Shown here one piece after another: positions 6,425 through 13,600 of a stretch of 13,835 bases of DNA. A program made the position numbers and the translations under genes. The stretch's first letter is position 1; every line of letters begins with the position of its first letter. The notes under the pieces were generated by a model. That model had not been told where the DNA came from, did no database searches, and saw nothing but the letters and a program-made list of their open reading frames with translations. Source of the stretch: CAYWPG01 sp964460035 (lineage in GTDB: Bacteria > Pseudomonadota > Gammaproteobacteria > Nitrococcales > AK92); the NCBI GenBank assembly GCA_964460035.1, contig CAYWPG010000054.1:1-13835 (forward strand). The letters are read 5' to 3'.

Positions 6425-7240
6425 ATGATGCCCAATCGCGCGGCTGTCCAGCATCCCGCATCCAGCCCCCAGCGTGAGTTCGCTTTGAATAAGGTGCCTT
6501 CGCTGGAAGGGAAGGTCTCGCCGGAAGAATGGCAGGCGCGGGTCGACTTGGCTGCCGCCTATCGCCTTGTCGCCCGCTATGGTTGGGACGACATGCTGTC
6601 CACTCACATCTCGGCGCGGGTGCCCGGCGAGGAGGGTACGCTCCTTATCAACCCTTACGGCGTGCTCTTTCACCAGGTCACGGCGTCCAGCCTGATCAAG
6701 ATCGACTACCACGGCACGGTGTTGTCCGAGACGCCGTTTCGCGTCAACCGTGCCGCCGTAACGTTTCACGGTGGCATCCTTGAGGCACGGCCGGATGTGA
6801 ATTCGGCGCTGCACCTGCACACCCCTGCAGGCGTTGCCGTCTCCACGCACGAGCATGGCCTGCTGCCGATCAACCAGCGGGCGCTCTACTTCCAGCCGAT
6901 ACTCGCCTACCACGACTACGAAGGCATAGGTTTTGACGACAGCGAGCGGGAAACCGTGGCGCGCGATCTGGGCGATAAGTGGGCGCTGATAATGCGCAAC
7001 CACGGCACGCTCACCGTCGGGCGCAGTGTCGCCCAAGCCTTCGTCTATGCGTACTTCCTCGAGCAGGCTTGCCGGTATCAAGTGGCCACGCTGGCCGCCG
7101 GCGTGCCCATACGCGAGCTCCCGCAGAGCATTATCGATCGGGTAGCGCAACAGGCCACGCACTTTGCCAACGCCGGTGTGCTGGAGTGGCCTGCGCTGCT
7201 GGCTACCTTGGACCAAGAGGATCCGAGTTACCGCCGCTAA
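6425..7240 (+). CDS. Class II aldolase/adducin-family protein
   Basis: This 271-aa cytoplasmic protein has the class II aldolase/adducin fold used by zinc-dependent aldolases and epimerases such as FucA and AraD. The probable metal ligands are His130 and His132 in ALHLHTPAG and His193 in MRNHGTL. Other family landmarks are YGWDDMLSTHISARVPG (52-68), FHGGILEARPDV (114-125) and the C-terminal YFLEQACRYQV. The first 30 residues are extra to the domain. The start at 6425 is supported by GAGGAG at 6413-6418, six bases away; the next codon is also ATG. It heads a same-strand run with a hydroxyacid dehydrogenase and a solute-binding protein, suggesting catabolism of a hydroxy acid or sugar acid. The closest general family includes many proteins of unknown substrate, so I do not name one. 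Confidence 0.9.
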   Translation: MMPNRAAVQHPASSPQREFALNKVPSLEGKVSPEEWQARVDLAAAYRLVARYGWDDMLSTHISARVPGEEGTLLINPYGVLFHQVTASSLIKIDYHGTVLSETPFRVNRAAVTFHGGILEARPDVNSALHLHTPAGVAVSTHEHGLLPINQRALYFQPILAYHDYEGIGFDDSERETVARDLGDKWALIMRNHGTLTVGRSVAQAFVYAYFLEQACRYQVATLAAGVPIRELPQSIIDRVAQQATHFANAGVLEWPALLATLDQEDPSYRR

Positions 7241-7280
7241 GCGCGGTGCGGATACCGCTCGGTCGGGATGCGCGATGACG

Positions 7281-7303
7281 CCGGCCCCGTGTTCCGGGGC
7301 CGG
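7281..7303 (+). terminator. Intercistronic GC-rich hairpin after the aldolase gene
   Basis: CCGGCCCCG (7281-7289) pairs perfectly with CGGGGCCGG (7295-7303) around a 5-base loop, 40 bases after the aldolase stop. No T-run follows, so it is more likely an mRNA-stabilising or attenuating element inside the operon than a full terminator. Confidence 0.45.
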
Positions 7304-7394
7304 GCCAGCCGCGGCACGGATCGCTGGTGGCTGTGGGGGCGTCAGCTGTGCGCATCTCGCGCGGGCGCCCTGTCAATGCGCCGGGAGCTTTCCT

Positions 7395-8453
7395 ATGTCG
7401 ATCAACACCGTTTTACTGCTCGGGCGATACGGGGCAGCTAACCGCGAGCGCCTCGCAAAGCAGCTCACCAGCCGGTGGCAGATCGCTGTTTGGACGCCTG
7501 ACGAGAGCGATGAGGTCCTCGCGGAGCGCCTTACCGATGCCGATGCTGTTGTGCTAGGGGCCGATGCGCTGCTAAGTGGCCGCGCGCTGCCGCAGCTGCA
7601 CCGGGCTCCCAAGCTGCGCCTGCTGCAAATCCCTTTTTCCGGACATAACTGGCTGCGCCCGGAACACGTGCCCGCGGGCTGCACGGTATGCAATTTAAAC
7701 GAGCACCAAAGCACGATCGCCGAGTTCGTGATGCTGCTGATGCTGGAGTGGGAGATTGGCCTGCGCCGCATCGACGCGGATTTTCGCCAGGGCAGCTGGC
7801 GCTATGCCGGCTCCACGATCTCGGGCACACAGCACGGCGAGGTGATGGGCAAGACCGTGGGCTTGCTCGGCTACGGCGGGATCGGCAGGGAGGTTGCGCA
7901 TCGGGCGGCGGCCTTTGGCATGCGTGTGATCGCAACCGCCAACCGGGCGCGCGAGACGACACCCGCCCCATTGGACTGGCTCGGCACTGCCGCAGACCGC
8001 GAGCGCCTGTACGCGGAGAGCGATTACCTGGTGCTGTGCTGTCCGCTTACCGAAGCGACCCGCGGCATCATCGACCGTGCGGCGCTGCAGGCGATGAAGT
8101 CCTCTGCCGTGCTCATCAACGTCGCGCGTGCCGAGATCGCGGTGGAGGAGGATCTCTACGTGGCGTTGCGCGATAAGGTCATCGCCGGTGCGGCACTCGA
8201 TGTCTGGTACGCCGACCCGACACCGCAGAATCCCTCGCCGGCGCCATCGCGATTCCCATTCCAGGATCTGGACAACGTCATCATGACACCGCATTGCGCT
8301 GGCTGGACCGCAGCTCAGGATGCACGCCGCTGGGTCACCATCGCCGACAACCTCGACCGCTTCGATCGCGGCGATGCGTTGCGCAACGTCGTCATGAGCC
8401 GCGAATCGCGGCCTTCGTCCGAGAACGAACAACAACTCATTCAAGGGCACTAG
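7395..8453 (+). CDS. D-isomer-specific 2-hydroxyacid dehydrogenase family protein
   Basis: This 352-aa NAD(P)-dependent oxidoreductase should interconvert a 2-hydroxy acid and its 2-keto acid. The dinucleotide fold is GLLGYGGIGREVA (156-168), with GxGxxG at 159-164. Of the catalytic Arg-Glu-His triad, Arg245 (INVARAEI) and His300 (MTPHCAGWT) are present. The position of the usual Glu (DVF-x-x-EP in PGDH-type enzymes) is Asp274 in DVWYADP, a conservative change. The N-terminal catalytic-domain half includes LLQIPFSGHNWL and the STIAEFVMLLML helix. I chose ATG 7395 because GGGAG at 7383-7387 lies seven bases before it. The frame extends upstream to 7164, but that part overlaps the aldolase gene and resembles nothing. 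It lies 154 bp after the aldolase gene. The substrate is unknown. Confidence 0.92.
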   Translation: MSINTVLLLGRYGAANRERLAKQLTSRWQIAVWTPDESDEVLAERLTDADAVVLGADALLSGRALPQLHRAPKLRLLQIPFSGHNWLRPEHVPAGCTVCNLNEHQSTIAEFVMLLMLEWEIGLRRIDADFRQGSWRYAGSTISGTQHGEVMGKTVGLLGYGGIGREVAHRAAAFGMRVIATANRARETTPAPLDWLGTAADRERLYAESDYLVLCCPLTEATRGIIDRAALQAMKSSAVLINVARAEIAVEEDLYVALRDKVIAGAALDVWYADPTPQNPSPAPSRFPFQDLDNVIMTPHCAGWTAAQDARRWVTIADNLDRFDRGDALRNVVMSRESRPSSENEQQLIQGH

Positions 8454-8468
8454 GCCTCTATAGCGCTA

Positions 8469-8485
8469 CGGCGCAATTCGCGCCG
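8469..8485 (+). terminator. Short hairpin after the dehydrogenase gene
   Basis: CGGCGC (8469-8474) pairs with GCGCCG (8480-8485) around AATTC, 16 bases after the stop, followed by CGTTTG. The stem is short and the T-run minimal, so this is at most a weak terminator or processing site. Confidence 0.3.
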
Positions 8486-8628
8486 CGTTTGAAAGCGGAG
8501 TGGAAAGCTGTGCGCCACCGCCGGGCCAGCAGCCTGGATTGCACTTAGCCGCAGTGGGGTCAGTGTGCGAGTGAGGGCCGGCCGGGGTCGGTTGGTTGGC
8601 GCTCTATCTGTTTGATTGGAAGGCAAAT

Positions 8629-8672
8629 AAGGAGGTTTGAGACTGTTCAAATTGTTCGGAATAGGCTGCTGA
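8629..8672 (+). other. Consensus Shine-Dalgarno without an ATG gene: possible short leader frame
   Basis: AAGGAGGT at 8629-8636 is a full anti-16S match, yet no ATG follows at normal distance. It is 73 bases too far from the binding-protein ATG at 8710. CTG at 8643, six bases downstream, or TTG at 8637 would open a frame of 9-11 codons ending at TGA 8670-8672. The binding-protein gene has its own ribosome-binding site, so this could be a leader peptide or simply chance. Confidence 0.2.
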
Positions 8673-8709
8673 TGCAGTCAGTGAAAGAGTCGATCAGGGG
8701 GAGAGTCCA

Positions 8710-10425
8710 ATGAAGTTGAAGCGTGCTTTCGCGAGCTTTGCCGCTATAGCGGTCCTAGCAGGTGCGTTGGTAGGCACCGCTGCGGCGGATAAAGAGCGCC
8801 CTAACACCCAAGGGCATTTGCATGTGTTGACCACTTATCGCACGTTGGATGCCGTGTCCTGGGATGCGAGGCGCTGGCCATGGAAAGCCAATCACGATTT
8901 GCTTGGCATGGAGCCGCTGGTTAGGGGCGATCTGAGCCGTGGCCCTCGTGGAACCAACGAAAGCGAGTTCGCCCTGGACGACCATATCCCCGAGGACATG
9001 ATGGAGGGCGCTCTGGCGGAGCACTGGGTCGTCGAGCCTGACCGCATTACCTTCACGCTGCGCGATAACGTCTACTGGCAAGCCATCCCGGGCGTCATGG
9101 AGAAGCGGAAACTGGTCGCCGCGGACGTCGTGAAGCACTTCCAGATGATGGACGCCAGCCCGCACCGCGTGCCCGAAATCTTCGATTTCGTGGAACGCTG
9201 GGAGGCACCGGATGAGCGCACGGTGATCGCGCACCTCAAAGAGTTCCACGCCAACTGGTTCTACAACTGGGGCTGGGGCTTTCGCAGCGGCATCATGCCT
9301 CCCGAGTACCATGCGCTCTCGGACGAGCAGCGCGCCGACTGGCGCTACTCGGCGGGCACTGGGCCGTACCGTGTGGCCGACGTTCAGCGTGGACGCCACC
9401 AGACTTATGTAGCCAACCCCCACTACTGGGATACCGAAACCATCGACGGACAGGAGTACCGGCTGCCCCTGAACCAGGGTGTCACCTACCACATCATCCG
9501 CGATGAAGCCGCCGCGGTCGCCGCGCTCATCGCCGGGCAGGTGGATATCATGGAAACGCTACGTTGGCAGTTCGTGGATAGGGTGCGCCGCTCCGCTCCC
9601 GAGATCAAAATGCTCAAGCGGCTGGAAAGCTCCGGAACGTATATCGCGCTGCGCAATGACATCCCGCCGTTCAATGACGTGCGCGTGCGCCGCGCGATGA
9701 ACCTGGCCATAGACCAGCGCGCCATCCTCCGTTCGGTGCTCAATGGGGATGGGGAACTGCTCAACTACCCGTTTAACGTTGCTTTCACAGGCTATTACGA
9801 GTCCATCGAAGAGTTGCCGCCGGAGGCGCAGGAGCTGTTCGAGTACAAGCCCGAGCGTGCCAAGGAGCTGCTGGCCGAAGCCGGCTACCCCGACGGTTTT
9901 GAGTTCACCCTGCAGGTCAATGCCGCCAACAGCTATCACCTGGACCTGGCCACCATGCTGCAGGCCTACTACGAGCGGATTGGGCTGAAGATGACGATTC
10001 AGGCGCTGGACTACGCTCCCTTTCTTAGCCAGATGGGGCGTGATACCCAAGCGCCGGCATACTTGATGAACAATTCGTCGGGCAATCCCCTGTCGGTTCT
10101 GCGCAAGAGCTTCCTCACCGGCCAGACCTGGAATGCAGCCCGCTTCTCGGACGAGCACTTCGACGAGGTCTACCGCGCTGCCACCGGCGAGACCGATGAT
10201 GAGAAGCGCCGCGAAATGCTCAAGTCCCTCAATCGCTACATCCTCACCGAGAAGGTCCCGCATGTGTGGCTGCCGACCCAGGTGCGCTACACCGCCTGGT
10301 GGCCTTGGGTGAAAAACTATGCGGGCGAGCTGCGGGTGGGCGCTATGATGCCTAACGCCATCTATGCCCGTGTTTGGATCGATGAGCAGATGAAGCAGGA
10401 AATGCTGCGCGGCGGACGCCGTTGA
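8710..10425 (+). CDS. ABC-transporter periplasmic solute-binding protein, family 5 (peptide/nickel/opine type)
   Basis: This 571-aa secreted protein has a clear Sec signal peptide: charged MKLKR, a hydrophobic core to about residue 22, and a likely cleavage after TAAA at residue 26. No lipobox cysteine is seen, so it should be soluble in the periplasm. Family 5 (DppA/OppA-like) landmarks are LAEHWVVEPDRITFTLRDNVYW near 98-120, an ADVVKHFQ segment, GTGPYRV (about 216-222), ALIAGQVDIM (about 273-282), VRVRRAMNLAID (about 324-335) and ERAKELLAEAGYPDGF (about 383-398). The length is normal for the family. The ribosome-binding site GGGGGAGAG is immediately upstream. It follows the dehydrogenase gene after 256 bp. 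No permease or ATPase gene follows, since the next genes are on the opposite strand. The ligand is unknown. Confidence 0.93.
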   Translation: MKLKRAFASFAAIAVLAGALVGTAAADKERPNTQGHLHVLTTYRTLDAVSWDARRWPWKANHDLLGMEPLVRGDLSRGPRGTNESEFALDDHIPEDMMEGALAEHWVVEPDRITFTLRDNVYWQAIPGVMEKRKLVAADVVKHFQMMDASPHRVPEIFDFVERWEAPDERTVIAHLKEFHANWFYNWGWGFRSGIMPPEYHALSDEQRADWRYSAGTGPYRVADVQRGRHQTYVANPHYWDTETIDGQEYRLPLNQGVTYHIIRDEAAAVAALIAGQVDIMETLRWQFVDRVRRSAPEIKMLKRLESSGTYIALRNDIPPFNDVRVRRAMNLAIDQRAILRSVLNGDGELLNYPFNVAFTGYYESIEELPPEAQELFEYKPERAKELLAEAGYPDGFEFTLQVNAANSYHLDLATMLQAYYERIGLKMTIQALDYAPFLSQMGRDTQAPAYLMNNSSGNPLSVLRKSFLTGQTWNAARFSDEHFDEVYRAATGETDDEKRREMLKSLNRYILTEKVPHVWLPTQVRYTAWWPWVKNYAGELRVGAMMPNAIYARVWIDEQMKQEMLRGGRR

Positions 10426-10434
10426 CCCGAGCGG

Positions 10435-10464
10435 CCGGGGCGGCACTTCGCCAGGCCGCCCCGG
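10435..10464 (+). terminator. GC-rich hairpin terminator after the solute-binding protein gene
   Basis: CCGGGGCGGC (10435-10444) pairs perfectly with GCCGCCCCGG (10455-10464) around a 10-base loop, starting nine bases after the stop codon. No T-run follows. The position at the end of a same-strand gene group, before a convergent gene, fits transcript termination or 3' end protection. Confidence 0.55.
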
Positions 10465-10576
10465 TATTGATGGCTTCGTTGCCGTAGTAGGCTCTATGTG
10501 TCGGACAAAGGCTCTGAGGACATAGCCACAGCCTTCTCGCGGCCAGGGCGCGTTCCCGCGGCCGTTCCGATTCCGT

Positions 10577-11683
10577 TCAGCTCAGCTGGGCAAGTGCCCC
10601 GATAAACTGGCCGAATGTATAGATCAGGAAGCCCGTCACTAGCGGGCCGATGAGGTGCCCCACGCTAGGCGGCCAAATGAGCCAGAGCTCCAGCCCGAGG
10701 AACAGCGCCAGGTAGCCCCATAAGAAGTAGCTGACCTGTTTATCGATATTGTGCTTGAGGCGCGGTACGGCTATCCCGAAGCCTAGCACCGTCAGCGGCA
10801 CCATTATGTTCCAGAGCGCGAGGAATTCGCCGGGAACCATGTGCCACAGCGCGATGTGTCCGCCGATCACCAAAACGAGCGCGAGTACGACCGTGAAGGC
10901 GACCAGGCCCAGATTGACCCTGGCCGAGGCGATCTGCTGCCGGATGCGCGGGGCGGTTTCGTGAGTGTGCTTGAGTGCGTACGTCAGGGCGCGCCGCTGC
11001 CCCCAGAGCAGCCTCGATAAGGTGCTCCAGAGGCGCTTGCTGGAGGTATCCAGCAGATGGCAATGCACGAAAATCGAGTTTCTGGGGTTCCACCCCACCT
11101 TGAGCCGTTTGAGCCGGTGGCGTTGTTGGGGGTGGATGACACGATCGCCTAGCACCATCACGTCAAATAGCACGCTGGGTCTCGATTTGCGCCGTTTGCC
11201 CAGCAGTGGGGAACGTTTGGCCGGCGTGTCCGACTCTATCGCGAATTCCGCCTGCAGCCGCTTGCCGACTTCCGGGAGCCGTTCGCGGCTGACACTGTCA
11301 TCCACTTGGTTCTCGGCAATCAAGACCACCTTGAGTGCCATTGGCGTGCGCTTGACCAGAATTCGCGAGAAATGGCGTTTCAGCTCAAGCAAGGCGGGAG
11401 CAGCGAACAGGTCCATTGCGTTGGTCCCATCCTCCTCCAGAGGGCAGGGAAAGGGCCCGCCGACAGGCTGCCAAGTCTTTCGATTGCGCTCGACCGCTTC
11501 CAGGTAAGCTTCGACCACCTCGCTCGCTTTTGCCTCGTCGCCTTGTTCTCCCGCCTCGCGGAGCGCTTTTTCCCAGCGATCCTCGTCCGGTAGCTTCATG
11601 CGATCTTCGTCCGCGTCGGCAAGTAGCGCGTAGCCCCTTTCCAGCTGCAGTCGATGAATGAAGTTGGTAAGAGTAGTCGTCAT
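10577..11683 (-). CDS. Unrecognised membrane protein, tandem paralogue A
   Basis: I do not recognise the family of this 368-aa protein. Residues 1-255 are soluble and charged. Hydrophobic segments lie at about 257-281, 286-306, 317-337 and 339-362, so about four C-terminal membrane helices are likely. There is no signal peptide. Segments shared with the paralogue at 12195-13298 are NFIHRLQLE (7-15), WxPVGGPFPCP (71-81), DLFAAPALLELKRHFSRIL (91-109), the QVDxSVSRE region (126-134), and VHCHLLDTSSKR (206-217) with an HxH pair and a Cys. ALK..HETA follows at about 236-244. By hand the two proteins share about 64% of their first 150 residues and less in the membrane half. The start is supported by GAGGAT on the minus strand, nine bases upstream. 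The gene is convergent with the solute-binding protein gene. Confidence 0.85.
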   Translation of the reverse strand: MTTTLTNFIHRLQLERGYALLADADEDRMKLPDEDRWEKALREAGEQGDEAKASEVVEAYLEAVERNRKTWQPVGGPFPCPLEEDGTNAMDLFAAPALLELKRHFSRILVKRTPMALKVVLIAENQVDDSVSRERLPEVGKRLQAEFAIESDTPAKRSPLLGKRRKSRPSVLFDVMVLGDRVIHPQQRHRLKRLKVGWNPRNSIFVHCHLLDTSSKRLWSTLSRLLWGQRRALTYALKHTHETAPRIRQQIASARVNLGLVAFTVVLALVLVIGGHIALWHMVPGEFLALWNIMVPLTVLGFGIAVPRLKHNIDKQVSYFLWGYLALFLGLELWLIWPPSVGHLIGPLVTGFLIYTFGQFIGALAQLS

Positions 11684-11843
11684 GCCCGGTATCCTCGCGC
11701 AGCGCAGGGTGTGTTTCGCGCGCTCTCGCTCCTATGTAATTGATCTGGTTCGCCTGCCGGTTGATGTCCTTAAGGCTGGCTTGCCGCTTGTGAGTTCTAT
11801 CAGGCGCCAATCGCGCGATATTGCCGTGCTATCCGGGTTATCG

Positions 11844-11869
11844 ATCGCTTTCCGCTAACGGGTAGCGAT
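11844..11869 (-). repeat. Imperfect hairpin upstream of paralogue A
   Basis: ATCGCT (11844-11849) pairs with AGCGAT (11864-11869). An inner CCG/CGG pair closes a CTAA loop, with two unpaired bases on each side between the stems. It lies about 160 bases before the start of paralogue A. The corresponding stretch upstream of paralogue B does not preserve the pairing, so a conserved function is not supported. Confidence 0.3.
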
Positions 11870-11919
11870 GACTGGTGCCACCTTAGGCCCCGTTTCGATC
11901 CTGCGTTTTATTACATGGC

Positions 11920-11954
11920 GAAGTGCTAAACATAAGCCTAGTGCAATAGAGCGC
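11920..11954 (-). repeat. Duplicated upstream block, copy A
   Basis: This 35-base block aligns with 13527-13560 at 27 identical positions and one gap by hand. Shared runs include CATAAGC and TAGTG. It lies 237-271 bases upstream of the start of paralogue A. The other copy is at nearly the same distance from paralogue B (229-262). It is either a leftover of the duplicated unit or a retained regulatory site. Confidence 0.5.
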
Positions 11955-12044
11955 CTGCTGGGGAAAGCATCCAGACGGCTGCGGGCAGGTAGCGGAGGAA
12001 TCAGCTGCTACGTATTGGTCCAGAGCGTTGGCTAGGGGCTGTAC

Positions 12045-12122
12045 GGCGAACTTATCGCCGCCTGCTGAGAGGCATGTCCCGCATGCTCTGGGATCTACGC
12101 TGCCAGACGTAATAAGTTCGCC
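12045..12122. repeat. Nested inverted repeat in the paralogue spacer
   Basis: Outer arms GGCGAACTTAT (12045-12055) and ATAAGTTCGCC (12112-12122) are perfect over 11 bp with 56 bases between them. Inside, AGAGGCATG (12068-12076) and CATGCTCT (12082-12089) form a second stem with one bulged G and the loop TCCCG. The 78-base structure could be an RNA fold after the upstream gene, a small mobile-element end, or a recombination site. It does not satisfy the integron attC core consensus. Confidence 0.45.
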
Positions 12123-12194
12123 CCGGAGGCCGGTACCTGCAGACAGCTCGGAATTGACAAAAAGGCCGCCGTCCGGCGCTGGGTCTGCGTCCAT

Positions 12195-13298
12195 TCAAGC
12201 ATGCTGTGCTATTTCCCCAATTTTGTGACCGAATAGGCCAATGCAGAAGACCGTCACCAGGAGAGCGATATATTGCCCTAAGGTCATCGGCCAATTACCC
12301 CATACCTCCAGCACGCCGTATATGGCCATATAGCCCAATAAGAAGCTGTAAACCTGATACTCAAGATTGAGCGTGAGGCGAGGTATCGCTACCGCAACGC
12401 TTAACACCGCCAGGGGCACGAGTATGTCCCATAGTGAGGAAGACACAGGGGGAGCTATGTACCACAGAGCGGTGTGGCCGGCTTTCCACAATCCGAGTGC
12501 GAAGAGAGTGCAAATCGCGAACGGCCAAAGATTGAGTCCGGCCGAGGCGAGCTGCTGCCCGATGTCCAGCGCGGTTTCGTGACTGTACTTGAGTGCGTGG
12601 GCGAGGTTGCGCCGCTCCCTCAAGGCCAGTCTGGGCAAAGTAGTCCAGAAGCGTTTGCTGGAGGTGTCCAGCAGGTGGCAATGCACGCAAACGGAAGTTT
12701 GAGGGTCCCTCGGCACTTTAAGCTGTTCTAGCCAGCGGTGTTGTGTCGGGCGAGTGACACCGTCGCTTAGCACTATCACGTCAAAAACGACGCTATGCGC
12801 TGGCGGGCGTTGCTCGCCTTGGAGAGGAGTGGTTTCGGCCGGATCTCGCTTTACGTCGAATTGCGCCTGCAGCCGCTTGCCGATTTCCAGGAGTTGTTCC
12901 CGGCTGACGCTGCCATCCACCTGATCCTGGGCGATCGGCACTACTTTGATCGCCTTCGGCGTGAGCTTGGCCAGGATTCGCGAAAAATGGCGTTTCAATT
13001 CGAGCAAGGCTGGAGCGGCGAAGAGATCTGTGCCGTGGATTTCGCCCCCCAGCTTCGGACAGGGGAAGGGCCCGCCCACCGGCTTCCAGGTCTTTTGATA
13101 CTTTTGGATTGCGTGCCGGTGATCCCTTAGCGTTGCGATGATCTTGGCCTCATTGCGTTGCTCGGCCGCCTCTTGGAGCTTCTTTGCCCAGTGATCCCCG
13201 TCCGGTAGCCACATGCGATCTTCGTCTATGTCGGCAAGCAGGGAGTAGCCCTGTTCCAGCTGCAGCCGATGAATGAAGTTGGTAAGAATAGCCGTCAT
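12195..13298 (-). CDS. Unrecognised membrane protein, tandem paralogue B
   Basis: This 367-aa protein is the upstream partner of the tandem pair and I do not recognise its family. The architecture equals that of the 10577-11683 protein: a soluble part to about residue 255, then about four hydrophobic segments (roughly 257-281, 286-306, 316-336 and 340-358). Shared motifs are at the same positions: NFIHRLQLE (7-15), WKPVGGPFPCP (71-81), DLFAAPALLELKRHFSRIL (91-109), VSRE (131-134) and VHCHLLDTSSKR (205-216). Only one gap, near residue 165, is needed to align the two. The 5' ends are also close at the DNA level, both starting next to a GGTATCCT or TGTATCCT stretch that supplies an AGGAT ribosome-binding site. 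The invariant His-x-His plus Cys and the FPCP cysteine could be functional, but no known catalytic or binding motif is seen. Confidence 0.85.
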   Translation of the reverse strand: MTAILTNFIHRLQLEQGYSLLADIDEDRMWLPDGDHWAKKLQEAAEQRNEAKIIATLRDHRHAIQKYQKTWKPVGGPFPCPKLGGEIHGTDLFAAPALLELKRHFSRILAKLTPKAIKVVPIAQDQVDGSVSREQLLEIGKRLQAQFDVKRDPAETTPLQGEQRPPAHSVVFDVIVLSDGVTRPTQHRWLEQLKVPRDPQTSVCVHCHLLDTSSKRFWTTLPRLALRERRNLAHALKYSHETALDIGQQLASAGLNLWPFAICTLFALGLWKAGHTALWYIAPPVSSSLWDILVPLAVLSVAVAIPRLTLNLEYQVYSFLLGYMAIYGVLEVWGNWPMTLGQYIALLVTVFCIGLFGHKIGEIAQHA

Positions 13299-13600
13299 GC
13301 CTTGTATCCTGACGTGGCCTGATCCCAGAGTCCTCTTCTTGCGCTCTCGCCGCTAGGCGAGCTATTGGGTCGCGTGGGGGAGGTTTATTTGAACTGATTT
13401 GCCGGCCGCGAAAGCGATCAAGCCCGGCTCGAGTCGTCTTTCCATTTCTCTTTTTTCTTGTTTTTAACGATAGTGCTAGCGCTGCCAAGTCGGCTTACGT
13501 TTGGGCCCGGGGCGTGAGTTGGTAACGAAGGCTAGGCATAAGCGTAGTGTAGAACAGCGCAAAATGTGCAAAGAATCGGGATGTTCCGGGTGTGGGGCGG
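13299..13600. other. 302-bp region upstream of paralogue B
   Basis: No gene is seen. On the minus strand it has a small hairpin in the probable 5' leader (CTCGCC/GGCGAG, 13346-13361), an A-rich tract at about 13441-13467, and the conserved block at 13527-13560. No clear sigma-70 promoter could be placed. Confidence 0.45.
13527..13560 (-). repeat. Duplicated upstream block, copy B
   Basis: This is the counterpart of 11920-11954, located 229-262 bases before the start of paralogue B. Shorter matches (TAACG, TGCCA, CGTTT) occur in the same order between the block and the gene in both copies, so the homology extends loosely across the upstream region. Confidence 0.5.

Larger units (their letters stand above)
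11684..12194. other. 511-bp spacer between the tandem paralogues
   Basis: No credible gene is seen. The spacer holds an imperfect hairpin at 11844-11869 (ATCGCT/AGCGAT with inner CCG/CGG). It also holds a block at 11920-11954 that matches 13527-13560 upstream of the other paralogue, and a nested inverted-repeat structure at 12045-12122. A 103-codon frame (11883-12194, minus) starts directly at the stop of the upstream gene, but its composition is not protein-like and the conserved block runs through its end. Confidence 0.5.

Noticed and set aside
6392..7216. A long minus-strand frame opposite the aldolase gene, and similar ones opposite the dehydrogenase (7695-8450) and binding protein (8755-9492, 9559-10446).
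   Set aside because: These are shadows of conserved genes on the plus strand, with Arg/His/Gln-rich, domain-free translations.
7164..7394. N-terminal extension of the hydroxyacid dehydrogenase.
   Set aside because: The extension overlaps the aldolase gene and lacks family similarity, and the ATG at 7395 has a good ribosome-binding site.
12045..12122. Integron attC site.
   Set aside because: Size and bulged stem fit, but the core reads GTTCGCC where GTTRRRY is required, no integrase gene is present, and no second copy flanks the paralogues.
11883..12194. A 103-codon minus-strand frame whose ATG directly follows the stop of paralogue B (TGA-ATG), suggesting translational coupling.
   Set aside because: It has no ribosome-binding site of its own beyond the upstream gene's end, and its composition is low-complexity and unlike a folded protein. 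It contains the inverted repeats and the upstream block shared with copy B, which indicates non-coding DNA.
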